35,937 bases of DNA from Deltaproteobacteria bacterium (GTDB lineage Bacteria; Desulfobacterota; Binatia; Binatales; Binataceae). A program made the position numbers and the translations under genes. The DNA is taken from assembly GCA_019237115.1 (NCBI GenBank), contig JAFAHS010000474.1:1-35937 (forward strand), written 5' to 3'. The notes under the pieces are model-generated. The model worked only from the letters and a program-made list of their open reading frames with translations, was not told the DNA's origin and made no database searches. Below, piece by piece: positions 24,996-33,121 of this stretch; position 1 is the stretch's first letter, and each line of letters begins with the position of its first letter.

Positions 24996-26183
24996 ATGAG
25001 CCTACCGCTCGATGGCATCCGGGTAATCGATTTCGGCCAGATTTATGCCGCGCCGTACTGCACGATGCAGCTCGCCTACCTCGGCGCCGACGTGATCAAG
25101 ATCGAGCCGCCGCGCACCGGTGATGTACTCCGCCGACCCGATCTTCCTCCCGGCGGCGCCGGCTATTCCTTCCTGATGCTCAACGCGCAAAAGCGCTCGG
25201 TCACCCTGAATCTCAAGCTAAGGCGCGCCCAACAAATCGCCCTCCAGCTCATCGAGGGAGCCGACGTGCTGGTTGAGAATTTTCTCGACGGCGTCATGGA
25301 ATCGTTCGGGCTGGGCTATGCGCAGCTGGCGGAGCGCTTTCCGCGGCTGATCTATGCGTGCGGAAAGGGTTATGGGTCCGACAGCCGCTGGGCGCGGCTC
25401 GGTTCGATGGACAACACGATTCAGGCATCATCGGGGTTCATCAGCATCACCGGATTTCCGGACCGCGCCGTGAAGACCTCGGCGACCTTCATCGACATGG
25501 GGACCGGGAGCCACCTGGTGAGCGGCATCCTGGCAGCACTGATTCAGCGCGGGCGTACCGGGCGCGGACAGAAGGTTGAAGTCGCGATGATCGACGTCGC
25601 CGTACCCGCGCTGACCAGCGCGGTCGCCCCTACCCTGCAGGGACTCAAATTCAAACGGTTGGGCAATCGGCACTGGGGCGCTTGTCCGACCAATGTGTAC
25701 CCCGCGTGCGACGGGGAAATTCTGATCTTCTGCCTCACGGAAGTTCACTGGCGTACCATCGCCCGGTTGATCGGCCACGAAGAGCTGCTCTCCGATCCTC
25801 GCTGCGCGTCGCACGCCACCCGGCTTCGGATTGCCGACGAACTGGATGGACTGATGTCCACCTGGACCCGCACTCGCCCGCGCGACGAGATGATCGCGCT
25901 GCTGATGGAAGCGGGCGTGCCGTGCGCCCCGGTGCGGCAGCTCGATGAAGTGGTCGGGGACCCCGAGATGGTGAAGCGCGGCACCCTGGTCGAAAGCGAC
26001 TTCCCGACTCGCGGTCCGATCCGGGTGGCCGGTTCGCCCATAAAGCTCTCGGACGCACCGCAACCGCAGCCCGGGCAGCTTAGAAGACCCCCGGAACTGG
26101 GCGAACACACGCGCGAGGTGCTGGGTTCGTTGGGAATCGGTCCCCAAGAACTTGACCAGCTGCGCGCGGCGGGCGTGGTCTGA
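24996..26183 (+). CDS. Family III CoA-transferase (CaiB/BaiF)
   Basis: A 395-residue protein with the normal family length. It starts after AAAGGA. Seen: LDGIRVIDFGQIYAAPYCTMQLAYLGADVIKIEPP (5-39), ENFLDGVMESFGLGY, and the catalytic aspartate Asp167 in ATFIDMGTG, matching Frc Asp169, which forms the aspartyl-CoA thioester. The central GRGQKVEVAMIDVAV and C-terminal LGEHTREVLGSLG blocks are also typical. It moves CoA between carboxylic acids. It is third in the DUF4838-dehydrogenase run and most likely supplies the dehydrogenase with its acyl-CoA. The acid is unknown. Confidence 0.95.
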   Translation: MSLPLDGIRVIDFGQIYAAPYCTMQLAYLGADVIKIEPPRTGDVLRRPDLPPGGAGYSFLMLNAQKRSVTLNLKLRRAQQIALQLIEGADVLVENFLDGVMESFGLGYAQLAERFPRLIYACGKGYGSDSRWARLGSMDNTIQASSGFISITGFPDRAVKTSATFIDMGTGSHLVSGILAALIQRGRTGRGQKVEVAMIDVAVPALTSAVAPTLQGLKFKRLGNRHWGACPTNVYPACDGEILIFCLTEVHWRTIARLIGHEELLSDPRCASHATRLRIADELDGLMSTWTRTRPRDEMIALLMEAGVPCAPVRQLDEVVGDPEMVKRGTLVESDFPTRGPIRVAGSPIKLSDAPQPQPGQLRRPPELGEHTREVLGSLGIGPQELDQLRAAGVV

Positions 26184-26199
26184 GCGCCGGCACGTGGCC

Positions 26200-26213
26200 C
26201 GGCCAAACGGCCG
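26200..26213. terminator. Weak bidirectional hairpin between convergent genes
   Basis: CGGCC (26200-26204), loop AAAC, GGCCG (26209-26213) lies in the 64-base gap between convergent CoA-transferase and GalT-like genes. It lacks a T-tract, so terminator function is only suggested by position. Confidence 0.3.
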
Positions 26214-26247
26214 TGCTCGACTCCGCTCCGGCCGCGTTCCCTCAGAA

Positions 26248-27288
26248 TCAGCGACGGTTCCCGCGCGCGATTGCCGTGCGGATTTCAGCCGTGCGTTGCA
26301 GGAGTGTACTTGGCAGATTCAGCGTCCCGGCGACGTTGGAATAGGGATAAAAGCGCGCATTGACGTGCGCGTGGAGCGGCAGCCCCGGCCCCTGATGAAT
26401 TTCGTAGTCCAGCGGCAACGGCCCCAGGATGCGCAGAATTCGGTACAGCGCACCCGCAAAGCAGTCCAGCTCATCGCTGGACAGGTCGGCCAGAGTCGCA
26501 TCGCGATACTCCGGCATCATCACGTCGTAGCTGCGCGGAAACGAGCCGATGGGACTCGCGTAGCTGACCACGCCGCCCTGATTTTCGATTACCAGGCCCA
26601 GGCGCTCCATCAGGGTCGCGATTTCATCGAATAGACCCGGCGTCTCGCGCTCGGCGCGCGCCTCTGCCGCGACCGCGGGAAACGGTTCCGGTGAGCCGAT
26701 TATCTGCTGATGCGGATGGGGCTGCGAAGCGCCGGACTCCCGCCCCTGATTCTTGCGAACCACCACCGCGCGGATGGAGTGATTTTCCCGCGCCAGGCGC
26801 ATGACCCGGACATCGGCTTCGAGGAGGCGGCGGAAATGCCCTGCGCCGAGCATCGCGGTCGAGAGCAAATCACTGTGGGAGCGAGGCGAGTCAACATAGT
26901 GGCGCGGGTCCTCCACCACGATGTACGATTCGTTGCGGCCGGCAGTCAGCTCCGCAGGAATGCGCGGAAACAGGTTGTTGAACACCCGCACCACCCACTG
27001 GTCGTGCGGGCGGTTGCCCTTGCCGGTCCATTCCGGAATTTCCGCAGCGCTCATCCGGAACAGTTCGGCGGTCGACAAGTGTTCGTTGCCGGGACAGAAA
27101 GGACAGTCCTTGGTCGCAGCATGAATCTGCGCGTCGGTCAGATGAGGAGGTTCCACCGGCTCGTCACGCAGACCGAGCGTGAACGCGAAGCTCTTGTTGC
27201 GCACGTCGACCACGTAGGACACCACCCCGGTAATCGGGTTGCGAATCCAGACCAGCGCGCCATCGCGGGTTTCGTGTTCGATCGGCAT
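26248..27288 (-). CDS. Galactose-1-phosphate uridylyltransferase-like (GalT/HIT) protein
   Basis: The 346-residue protein follows the GalT layout. CPFCPGNE (Cys62, Cys65) gives two zinc ligands. VVRVFNNLFP is the conserved substrate loop (GalT: VRVVPNKYP). The active site SQPHPHQQIIGSP holds His191-Pro-His193, with His193 as the expected nucleophile that becomes uridylylated or adenylylated. A second HAHVNARFYP near the C-terminus is also typical. It may be a true GalT or a relative such as ADP-glucose phosphorylase; the Gln after HPH fits both. No other Leloir-pathway genes are nearby. It is divergent from the aminotransferase-serA-purA run. Confidence 0.86.
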   Translation of the reverse strand: MPIEHETRDGALVWIRNPITGVVSYVVDVRNKSFAFTLGLRDEPVEPPHLTDAQIHAATKDCPFCPGNEHLSTAELFRMSAAEIPEWTGKGNRPHDQWVVRVFNNLFPRIPAELTAGRNESYIVVEDPRHYVDSPRSHSDLLSTAMLGAGHFRRLLEADVRVMRLARENHSIRAVVVRKNQGRESGASQPHPHQQIIGSPEPFPAVAAEARAERETPGLFDEIATLMERLGLVIENQGGVVSYASPIGSFPRSYDVMMPEYRDATLADLSSDELDCFAGALYRILRILGPLPLDYEIHQGPGLPLHAHVNARFYPYSNVAGTLNLPSTLLQRTAEIRTAIARGNRR

Positions 27289-27375
27289 CGCGGATGCACA
27301 AACTTACCCATTGGCCACTTGAATTTTCAATTCGAAAGGCGCCGCGCGAGTTTCATCCGCGTGAACCGGCAAAAC

Positions 27376-27404
27376 TTGACTCCCTATTTGGGCTTCGTTA
27401 TCCA
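27376..27404 (+). promoter_or_regulatory. Promoter of the aminotransferase-serA-purA run
   Basis: TTGACT (27376-27381), a 17-base spacer and TATCCA (27399-27404) predict a start near 27411. That makes a leader of about 115 bases, which contains the two hairpins listed next. Confidence 0.45.
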
Positions 27405-27420
27405 CATAACCAGGACGGGG

Positions 27421-27438
27421 ACCCGGGATGTCCCGGGT
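27421..27438 (+). repeat. Perfect 8-bp leader hairpin
   Basis: ACCCGGGA (27421-27428) and TCCCGGGT (27431-27438) are exact reverse complements around TG. It sits about 10 bases from the predicted transcript start and 11 bases before the terminator, so it may take part in an attenuation switch. Confidence 0.55.
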
Positions 27439-27449
27439 AGAACATCGGG

Positions 27450-27488
27450 GTCTGGCGTTCCGCGGCCGCGGACACCAGGCTTTTTTTT
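27450..27488 (+). terminator. Intrinsic terminator inside the leader (attenuator candidate)
   Basis: A stem running from G27450 to C80 of that line (27480), with outer CTGG/CCAG and inner CCGC/GCGG arms, a GGCC loop, one C-A mismatch and one bulged T, is followed at once by eight T (27481-27488). It ends 37 bases before the aminotransferase start. No plus-strand gene lies upstream that would need termination, so premature termination of this operon's own leader is the likely role. Confidence 0.75.
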
Positions 27489-27525
27489 GGCTTGTGCAGT
27501 CGGCCGTCCCCACTGAAGAGCAAGC

Positions 27526-28677
27526 GTGATACCCACAAAACGATACCTGTTCACGCCCGGACCAGTCTCGGTGCCGCCCGAAGTGCTGCTCGAGATGGCG
27601 CAACCCATCATCCACCATCGCACCCCGCAATTCAGCGCCACGCTCGATCAGGCGCGCGAGCGCCTGAAGCCGCTGTTCGGGACCGGCCAGGAAGTCATCC
27701 TGCTTGCTTCGTCGGGAACCGGTGCGATGGAGGCCTCGGTTATCAACGTGCTCGGCCCGGGTGACCAGGCCGTCTTCGTGAACGCCGGCAAATTCGGCGA
27801 GCGTTGGGGCAAGATGCTCGGCGCTTTCGGCATGATTGCGCATGAAGTGAAGGTCGCGTGGGGCCATGCGGTAGAGCCACAACAGATCGAAGACGCGCTC
27901 AAGGCGCACCCCGACGCGAAGGCGGTCCTGACACAGGCCAGCGAGACCTCGACCTGCGCGATTCACCCGATCGACCGGATCGGCGAGGTGACCCGCAGGC
28001 ACGGCGCCCTGCTCATCGTCGACGGTATCACCTCGGTGGGCGTGTTCGAGCAGAAGATGGATGAATGGGGTGTCGACGCATTCGTGACCGGGAGCCAGAA
28101 GGCCCTGATGCTACCGCCCGGACTGGGCGTCGTCGCGCTGTCTGAACGCGGGCTCGAGGCAGCCAGAAACAATCACACGCCGAAGTTTTATCTCGACCTG
28201 GTTAAGGAACTCAAAGCCCAGCGCGATGAGCATACCACCGCGTTCACGCCCGCGGTCTCGCTGATTTTCGGTCTTAACAAGTCTCTCGAACTTCTCCACC
28301 GGGAGACGCTGCCGCGCGTGTTCGCGCGCCACCAGGTGATGGCCGAGGCGACCCGCGAAGGCGGCACGGCGCTGGGACTCAAGCTGATTGCGCCCGATGC
28401 ACCGGCGCCCGGCGTCACCGGTTTAATCGCACCCCACGGAATCGATACCGGCAAGATTGTCAGATTCATGCGAGAGGCGCTGGGCGTAGCGGTGCAGGGC
28501 GGCCAGGATCAGATGAAGGGCCGTCTCGTGCGCATCGGCCATATGGGGCACCTGGCTCCCTTCGACATGTTGATCGCGATGAGTGCATTGGAAGCGGGGC
28601 TGAAACACGTAGGTTACGAATTCCCGGCTGGAACCGGGGTGGCCGCGGTCCAGTCACGAATCGCCCGGAGCATTTGA
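27526..28677 (+). CDS. Class V aminotransferase (alanine-glyoxylate / phosphoserine type)
   Basis: The 383-residue protein starts at GTG 27526 after GAAGAG. It opens with RYLFTPGPVSVPPEV, typical of alanine-glyoxylate and serine-pyruvate aminotransferases. LASSGTGAMEASVINVL binds the cofactor phosphate, IVDGITSVG carries the Asp that contacts the PLP ring, and GSQKALMLPPGLG contains the Schiff-base Lys192. Archaeal and deltaproteobacterial relatives of this type can act as phosphoserine aminotransferase. serA follows after only 6 bases and no classical serC is in the window, so I infer it makes phosphoserine from 3-phosphohydroxypyruvate. Confidence 0.92.
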   Translation: MIPTKRYLFTPGPVSVPPEVLLEMAQPIIHHRTPQFSATLDQARERLKPLFGTGQEVILLASSGTGAMEASVINVLGPGDQAVFVNAGKFGERWGKMLGAFGMIAHEVKVAWGHAVEPQQIEDALKAHPDAKAVLTQASETSTCAIHPIDRIGEVTRRHGALLIVDGITSVGVFEQKMDEWGVDAFVTGSQKALMLPPGLGVVALSERGLEAARNNHTPKFYLDLVKELKAQRDEHTTAFTPAVSLIFGLNKSLELLHRETLPRVFARHQVMAEATREGGTALGLKLIAPDAPAPGVTGLIAPHGIDTGKIVRFMREALGVAVQGGQDQMKGRLVRIGHMGHLAPFDMLIAMSALEAGLKHVGYEFPAGTGVAAVQSRIARSI

Positions 28678-28683
28678 GCGATT

Positions 28684-30279
28684 ATGGCCCAAACGTTCCG
28701 CGTCCTTCTGAGCGACCCGCTGGCCCCGCAGGGAATTGAGGTTCTGAAGCGGCATCCCGAGCTCAAGTTCGAGAGCAAGACCGGGCTTAAGCCCAGCGAG
28801 TTGGCAGCGATTATCGGACCCTACGACGCTTTGCTGATTCGGAGCGGGACCAAGGTCACCCGCGAAGTAATCGAGTCGGCCCCCTCCTTGAAGGTGATCG
28901 GACGGGCCGGGGTCGGCGTCGACAATGTCGACCTTGAAGCCGCCACCCGCCGCGGGGTGGTCGTAATGAACAGTCCGCTCGGCAACAGTGTTACCACCGC
29001 CGAGCACGCCATCGCCATGATGATGGCGATGGCGCGTCAAATTCCCTCCGCTACCGCGGCCGTCAAAGCCGGCCGATGGGAACGCACCAAATTCATGGGT
29101 GCGGAGGTCTGCAACAAGATTCTTGGCGTCGTGGGACTGGGGAACATCGGACGCATCGTCGCCGACCGCGCGGCCGGCCTCAAGATGAGGGTCATCGGCT
29201 ATGATCCGATCGTCACGGCGGAAGCCGCCGCACGGCTTGGGATCGAACTGGTTTCGCTGGAGGAGCTGCTTGCGCGCTCGGACTTCATCACCGTTCACAC
29301 CCCTCTGACCGACGATACGCGCGGATTGATCGGCACCGACGCTTTTGCGCGGATGAAGAAGGGAGTGCGCATCATCAACTGCGCGCGCGGGGGGATCGTT
29401 GATGAGAGGGCGCTCGCGGATGCGATCATTTCTGGCCACGTCGCGGGCGTCGCACTCGACGTCTTCGTGGATGAGCCGCCGCCCCCCGACCATCCCCTGC
29501 TCAAGCTCGATGCGGTGGTCGCAACGCCGCACCTAGGGGCCGCCACCGACGAAGCTCAGGTCCAGGTCTCGATCGATATCGCCCAGCAGGTCGCCGATTT
29601 TCTGATCCGCGGGACCATCACCAGCGCGGTGAACATTCCCGCGTTGTCGCCCCAGGAACTCGAGGTCCTCGGTCCGCATCTGAGTCTGGGCGAGAAGCTC
29701 GGGCGGCTCTGTGCACAACTGATTTCCGAGGCTCCCAACACCCTGACCGTCGCGCTGGGCGGGGAAGCATCAAACCTGAAACACGACGCCGTAACCGCCG
29801 CAGTCCTCAAGGGATTGATGAGCGGGTTTCTTGACGAAGATCTCAACCTGGTGAACGCACCCTTCATCGCGCGCGAGCGAGGCATCCGAATCGCCGAGAC
29901 CCGCTCGCGCGAGGTGACGGACTTCGTGAATACGCTCACGATCGCGGTGACCACCAGGTCCGGGGAACATGAAGTTTCCGGCGCGGTACTCGGAAATCGC
30001 GCGCTCCGGCTCACCCGAATCGATGGCTATCGGGTCGAATCAGTTCCCGAGGGATACTTCCTGATGCTGCACAACCGCGACGTGCCCGGAGTGGTGGGCG
30101 CGATTGGAACCATGCTCGGGCAGGCAGGAATCAATATCGCGGGGCTCGAGCTCGATCGCGACCGCGTCGGCGGTACTGCACTCAGCCTGATAGAGGTGGA
30201 CGGCCCGGTCCCGCCGCAGGTTCTGGAGAAGCTCAAAACGATTCCAGCCATCACCTCGGCCGTCCTGCTTAAGCTGTAG
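28684..30279 (+). CDS. serA: D-3-phosphoglycerate dehydrogenase
   Basis: At 531 residues this is the long form with a regulatory ACT domain. The NAD fold has GLGNIG (151-156) and the acidic YDP after it. Catalytic residues are Arg235 in [10 protein letters not shown], Glu264 in DVFVDEPP and His283 in TPHLGAAT. An intervening allosteric domain (about 315-455) is followed by the ACT domain (about 458-531, [30 protein letters not shown] read as a beta-alpha pattern). It oxidises 3-phosphoglycerate to 3-phosphohydroxypyruvate, the first step of serine synthesis, and is probably inhibited by serine through the ACT domain. It lies 6 bases after the aminotransferase. Confidence 0.97.
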   Translation: MAQTFRVLLSDPLAPQGIEVLKRHPELKFESKTGLKPSELAAIIGPYDALLIRSGTKVTREVIESAPSLKVIGRAGVGVDNVDLEAATRRGVVVMNSPLGNSVTTAEHAIAMMMAMARQIPSATAAVKAGRWERTKFMGAEVCNKILGVVGLGNIGRIVADRAAGLKMRVIGYDPIVTAEAAARLGIELVSLEELLARSDFITVHTPLTDDTRGLIGTDAFARMKKGVRIINCARGGIVDERALADAIISGHVAGVALDVFVDEPPPPDHPLLKLDAVVATPHLGAATDEAQVQVSIDIAQQVADFLIRGTITSAVNIPALSPQELEVLGPHLSLGEKLGRLCAQLISEAPNTLTVALGGEASNLKHDAVTAAVLKGLMSGFLDEDLNLVNAPFIARERGIRIAETRSREVTDFVNTLTIAVTTRSGEHEVSGAVLGNRALRLTRIDGYRVESVPEGYFLMLHNRDVPGVVGAIGTMLGQAGINIAGLELDRDRVGGTALSLIEVDGPVPPQVLEKLKTIPAITSAVLLKL

Positions 30280-30360
30280 CCGGACCAGGGAGCCGCCGGC
30301 AGCAGCGTGCCAAAGCTTGCGCGCGCGAGGGAAGCGTGTGCGGTTTCACGGGGGAAGAAC

Positions 30361-31650
30361 ATGAAGACAGTAGCGGTGGTAGGCACTCAGTGGGGCGACG
30401 AGGGAAAGGGAAAGATCGTCGACTTGCTCGCCGCCGATGCGGACGTGATCGTCCGGTTCCAGGGTGGCAACAACGCCGCGCATACCCTGGTGGTCGACGG
30501 CGAGAAATTCATCCTGCGTCTGGTGCCGGCAGGGGCACTGTATTCCAACAAGACCTGCGTGATCGGCAACGGCACCGTGGTGGACCCCCTGGCGCTGCTC
30601 AGCGAAATAGACGACCTCAAGAAACGCCGCGGTCTGGCCGATGACTTTCTTAAGCTCAGCTACGAGGCGCACATCGTGTTTCCCTATCATCGCGCGATCG
30701 ACCAGGCCCGCGAGGCGCGCGCCGGCAAGCGTGCCATCGGCACGACCGGCTTCGGAATCGGCCCGGCCTACGAAGATAAGATGTCGCGTGCGGGCCTGCG
30801 ATTCGACGATCTGGCTAACTTCCAATCATTCACCGAGAAGCTCAGGCGCAACGTTGCGGACAAGAACGCCTATTTGAAGGCGGTGCTTAAGGGCAAGCCG
30901 CTCAGCGGCGCGGACATGCTTGAGGCGATGCGCCGCGCAAGGCGCCGCCTGATGCCCTACCTGTGCGACACCGGAGAGTATCTTGCCCAGGCGATTGCGG
31001 CAGGTAAGCGGGTGCTGTTCGAGGGCGCGCACGGGACCATGCTCGATATCGACCACGGCACCTATCCTTTCGTAACTTCTTCGAACTGCATCGCGAGCGC
31101 GGCGTTCGCGGGAACCGGCATGGGTCCGGGCCAACTCGACGCGGTGTTGGGAATCAGCAAGGCTTACACGACACGCGTGGGTGCGGGCCCCTTTCCAACC
31201 GAAATAAAGGGCTGGCTGGCAGACTCGCTGCGCGAGGAAGGGGTGGAGTTCGGCAGCGCTACCGGGCGTCCGCGCCGCATCGGCTGGTTCGACGCGGTCC
31301 TGGCGCGGCTGGCAGCCCGCGTCAACGGCATGTGGGCGTTGGCGCTGACCAAGCTCGACGTGTTGACCGGAATCGATCCCATCAAGCTGTGCGTGGGATA
31401 CCAGTACAAGGGCAACCGCTACGAGACCATGCCTCCCGGACGCCATTCGATGGATACTGCCAAGCCGATTTTCGAGGAAATGCGCGGGTGGAAGGAACGA
31501 ATCGGTGACGCGCGATCACTCGAGGAGCTGCCCGCGAATGCCCGCCGCTATATCGAGCGGATCGGCGAACTGGCGGGCGTGTCTATTGCAATCGTCAGCG
31601 TCGGGCCGGACCGCGCCGCGACCATCGTGCTCAAGAACCCCTTCGCGTAG
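30361..31650 (+). CDS. purA: Adenylosuccinate synthetase
   Basis: The start at ATG 30361 follows GGGGGAAG; the frame is open to 30307 but that part is not conserved. The product is 429 residues, the family's usual length. It shows QWGDEGKGK (10-18), FQGGNNAAHT, the IMP-binding IGTTGFGIGPAYEDK, FEGAHGTMLDIDHGTYPFVTSS and TRVGAGPFPTE, then TGRPRRIGWFD and LTKLDVLTG. It joins IMP and aspartate using GTP in AMP synthesis. It lies 81 bases after serA. In many deltaproteobacteria, as I recall, hisZ sits between serA and purA; it is absent here. Confidence 0.97.
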   Translation: MKTVAVVGTQWGDEGKGKIVDLLAADADVIVRFQGGNNAAHTLVVDGEKFILRLVPAGALYSNKTCVIGNGTVVDPLALLSEIDDLKKRRGLADDFLKLSYEAHIVFPYHRAIDQAREARAGKRAIGTTGFGIGPAYEDKMSRAGLRFDDLANFQSFTEKLRRNVADKNAYLKAVLKGKPLSGADMLEAMRRARRRLMPYLCDTGEYLAQAIAAGKRVLFEGAHGTMLDIDHGTYPFVTSSNCIASAAFAGTGMGPGQLDAVLGISKAYTTRVGAGPFPTEIKGWLADSLREEGVEFGSATGRPRRIGWFDAVLARLAARVNGMWALALTKLDVLTGIDPIKLCVGYQYKGNRYETMPPGRHSMDTAKPIFEEMRGWKERIGDARSLEELPANARRYIERIGELAGVSIAIVSVGPDRAATIVLKNPFA

Positions 31651-31708
31651 GCCAGTCGAACCCTCACCCGATCGGTCGCACCGCAACCGCACCAGGCGTC
31701 AACCGCAG

Positions 31709-31727
31709 CCGGCCCGATATCGGCCGG
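31709..31727. terminator. Hairpin between convergent purA and hydrolase genes
   Basis: CCGGC (31709-31713) pairs with GCCGG (31723-31727), extended by two inner pairs past one bulged C, loop ATAT. It lies in the 143-base gap where two transcripts meet. There is no T-tract. Confidence 0.3.
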
Positions 31728-31793
31728 GAAGCTCCCCTGCTCAATCGACCGGTCGGTGGCAACCCACCTGCGACCGGCCTATGCCAGCCCAAG

Positions 31794-32984
31794 CTAAGCG
31801 GCGCAGACTGCCGCCAGACTTGAGATCGCCACGCCCCGGCGACCCTGTCGCAGATCGTTGCGATCGAATCCGTTCGTGCAGTAACCCAGCGAGATGCCGG
31901 TGCCCGGATCCGCCCATCCGATTTGCCCACCGGCCCCCCCATGTCCGAAGGCAAGCGGGGAGTTGGTCTTGCCAAAGCCGCGATAGTTCGCCAATCCATC
32001 GCCGCCGGCGACCACCACCCCCAGCCCTCGAAGGACCGGAAAGCGGAAGATGAGGTCCATGTAGCCCTCCGTGCGCACCCGGCGCGCATCATCCAGCACT
32101 TCCTGCCGCCAGATGTGCGAGCCGTCGTGCGCGCGATTGTGCAGCAGGCCCTGGTAAAACAACGCCAGATCGCCCGCCGTCATGATACCTCCGCCGCCGG
32201 GCACGCCCGCCTCGCGCACGTGTGGGCGATTGAAACCGAGGATCGCTTCCTCGGTCACTTCGGTCTCAGGCATTGACGGAATGCCAAGCTTCTTGCGCTC
32301 TTCGTCCGAGAGAGGTTCACCGACGTAGACCAGTTCGGCCACGCGGTCGTGAAATTCACGCGGAAGTCCGACCCTCAGTTCCGGAAGTCCCAGAGGAAGC
32401 GCGATTCGCTCCCGCACGAAATCGCGAAAATCCTTGCCACTCCGCCGTTCGATTATCTCGGCGATAACCCAGAATCCCGAGGTCGGATGATATTCGAGCT
32501 TGCTTCCAACCGGCCATTCCAGCCGCCATTTGGAGAACCGCTGCAGACGCTTGCTGCGGTCGAGCCATTCGTCCTGCGGATACGGCGCATTGGGAAAGCC
32601 GGCGATATGCAGCAGCACTTGCTCGACCGTGATCTGGTCTTTGCCGTTAGTGCCGAATTCCGGAACGATGTCTGCCACCCGCTCGCTTTCTTTAAGCTTG
32701 CCCTCGCCGATCAGGATCCACGCCGCCGCAGACATGATCGCCTTGGTGCAAGAGAAAATCGTGAAGAGCGTCTCGTCGGTGGCGGGTTTCTCCACCCCAC
32801 CCTGCCTGGCGCGCCCAAAGGTACGCATCGCCCCGATCTTCCCGTTGCGCGCGATCGCGATCTGAACCGCGGGCAACAACCCCTCGCGAACCTCGCGCTC
32901 GGCGCGCTGAAAGAGCGCATCGACCTTGGCGGAATCGAGACCGAGCTGTTCGGGCCGATCGGCGATCAAGTTCTTGGATGGCAT
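31794..32984 (-). CDS. Beta-lactamase-fold serine hydrolase (EstB/class C-like)
   Basis: ATG 32984 follows AGAGGAAAGG and gives 396 residues; the frame is open to 33146 without family similarity. The serine-hydrolase signature SCTK places the nucleophile at Ser78 and the base at Lys81. EYHPTSGFWVIAEII (164-178) is where class C enzymes have Tyr-x-Asn; Tyr165 is kept but Asn is Pro. HGGAGG near the C-terminus stands for the KTG box. This pattern is common in EstB-type esterases and transesterases rather than true beta-lactamases. No signal peptide is seen, which also argues for a cytosolic esterase. It lies 137 bases downstream of arnD with a hairpin between, so it is probably a separate transcription unit. 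Confidence 0.9.
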   Translation of the reverse strand: MPSKNLIADRPEQLGLDSAKVDALFQRAEREVREGLLPAVQIAIARNGKIGAMRTFGRARQGGVEKPATDETLFTIFSCTKAIMSAAAWILIGEGKLKESERVADIVPEFGTNGKDQITVEQVLLHIAGFPNAPYPQDEWLDRSKRLQRFSKWRLEWPVGSKLEYHPTSGFWVIAEIIERRSGKDFRDFVRERIALPLGLPELRVGLPREFHDRVAELVYVGEPLSDEERKKLGIPSMPETEVTEEAILGFNRPHVREAGVPGGGGIMTAGDLALFYQGLLHNRAHDGSHIWRQEVLDDARRVRTEGYMDLIFRFPVLRGLGVVVAGGDGLANYRGFGKTNSPLAFGHGGAGGQIGWADPGTGISLGYCTNGFDRNDLRQGRRGVAISSLAAVCAA

Positions 32985-33094
32985 AAACCTTTCCTCTGCT
33001 TGGAGTTGCCTACGCATACCATAAGCGGAGGGATTTCCGTGAGGATCGAAAATGGAAGCCCGCGTCGCAAGTGGGCCGCCGCCCGCGAGTGTCC

Positions 33095-33117
33095 CCGGCC
33101 CCGGTTGACGGGACCGG
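33095..33117 (-). terminator. arnD 3'-end hairpin
   Basis: In minus-strand RNA, CCGGUCCCG pairs with CGGGGCCGG around UCAAC, nine pairs including one G-U wobble. It starts 5 bases after the arnD stop. The wobble would be a C-A mismatch in plus-strand RNA, so it fits the arnD transcript. There is no U-tract. Confidence 0.45.
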
Positions 33118-33121
33118 ACCT

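Noticed and set aside
31794..32984. Serine hydrolase as an antibiotic-resistance beta-lactamase
   Set aside because: There is no signal peptide, and the Tyr-x-Asn motif reads Tyr-His-Pro, so an esterase is more likely.
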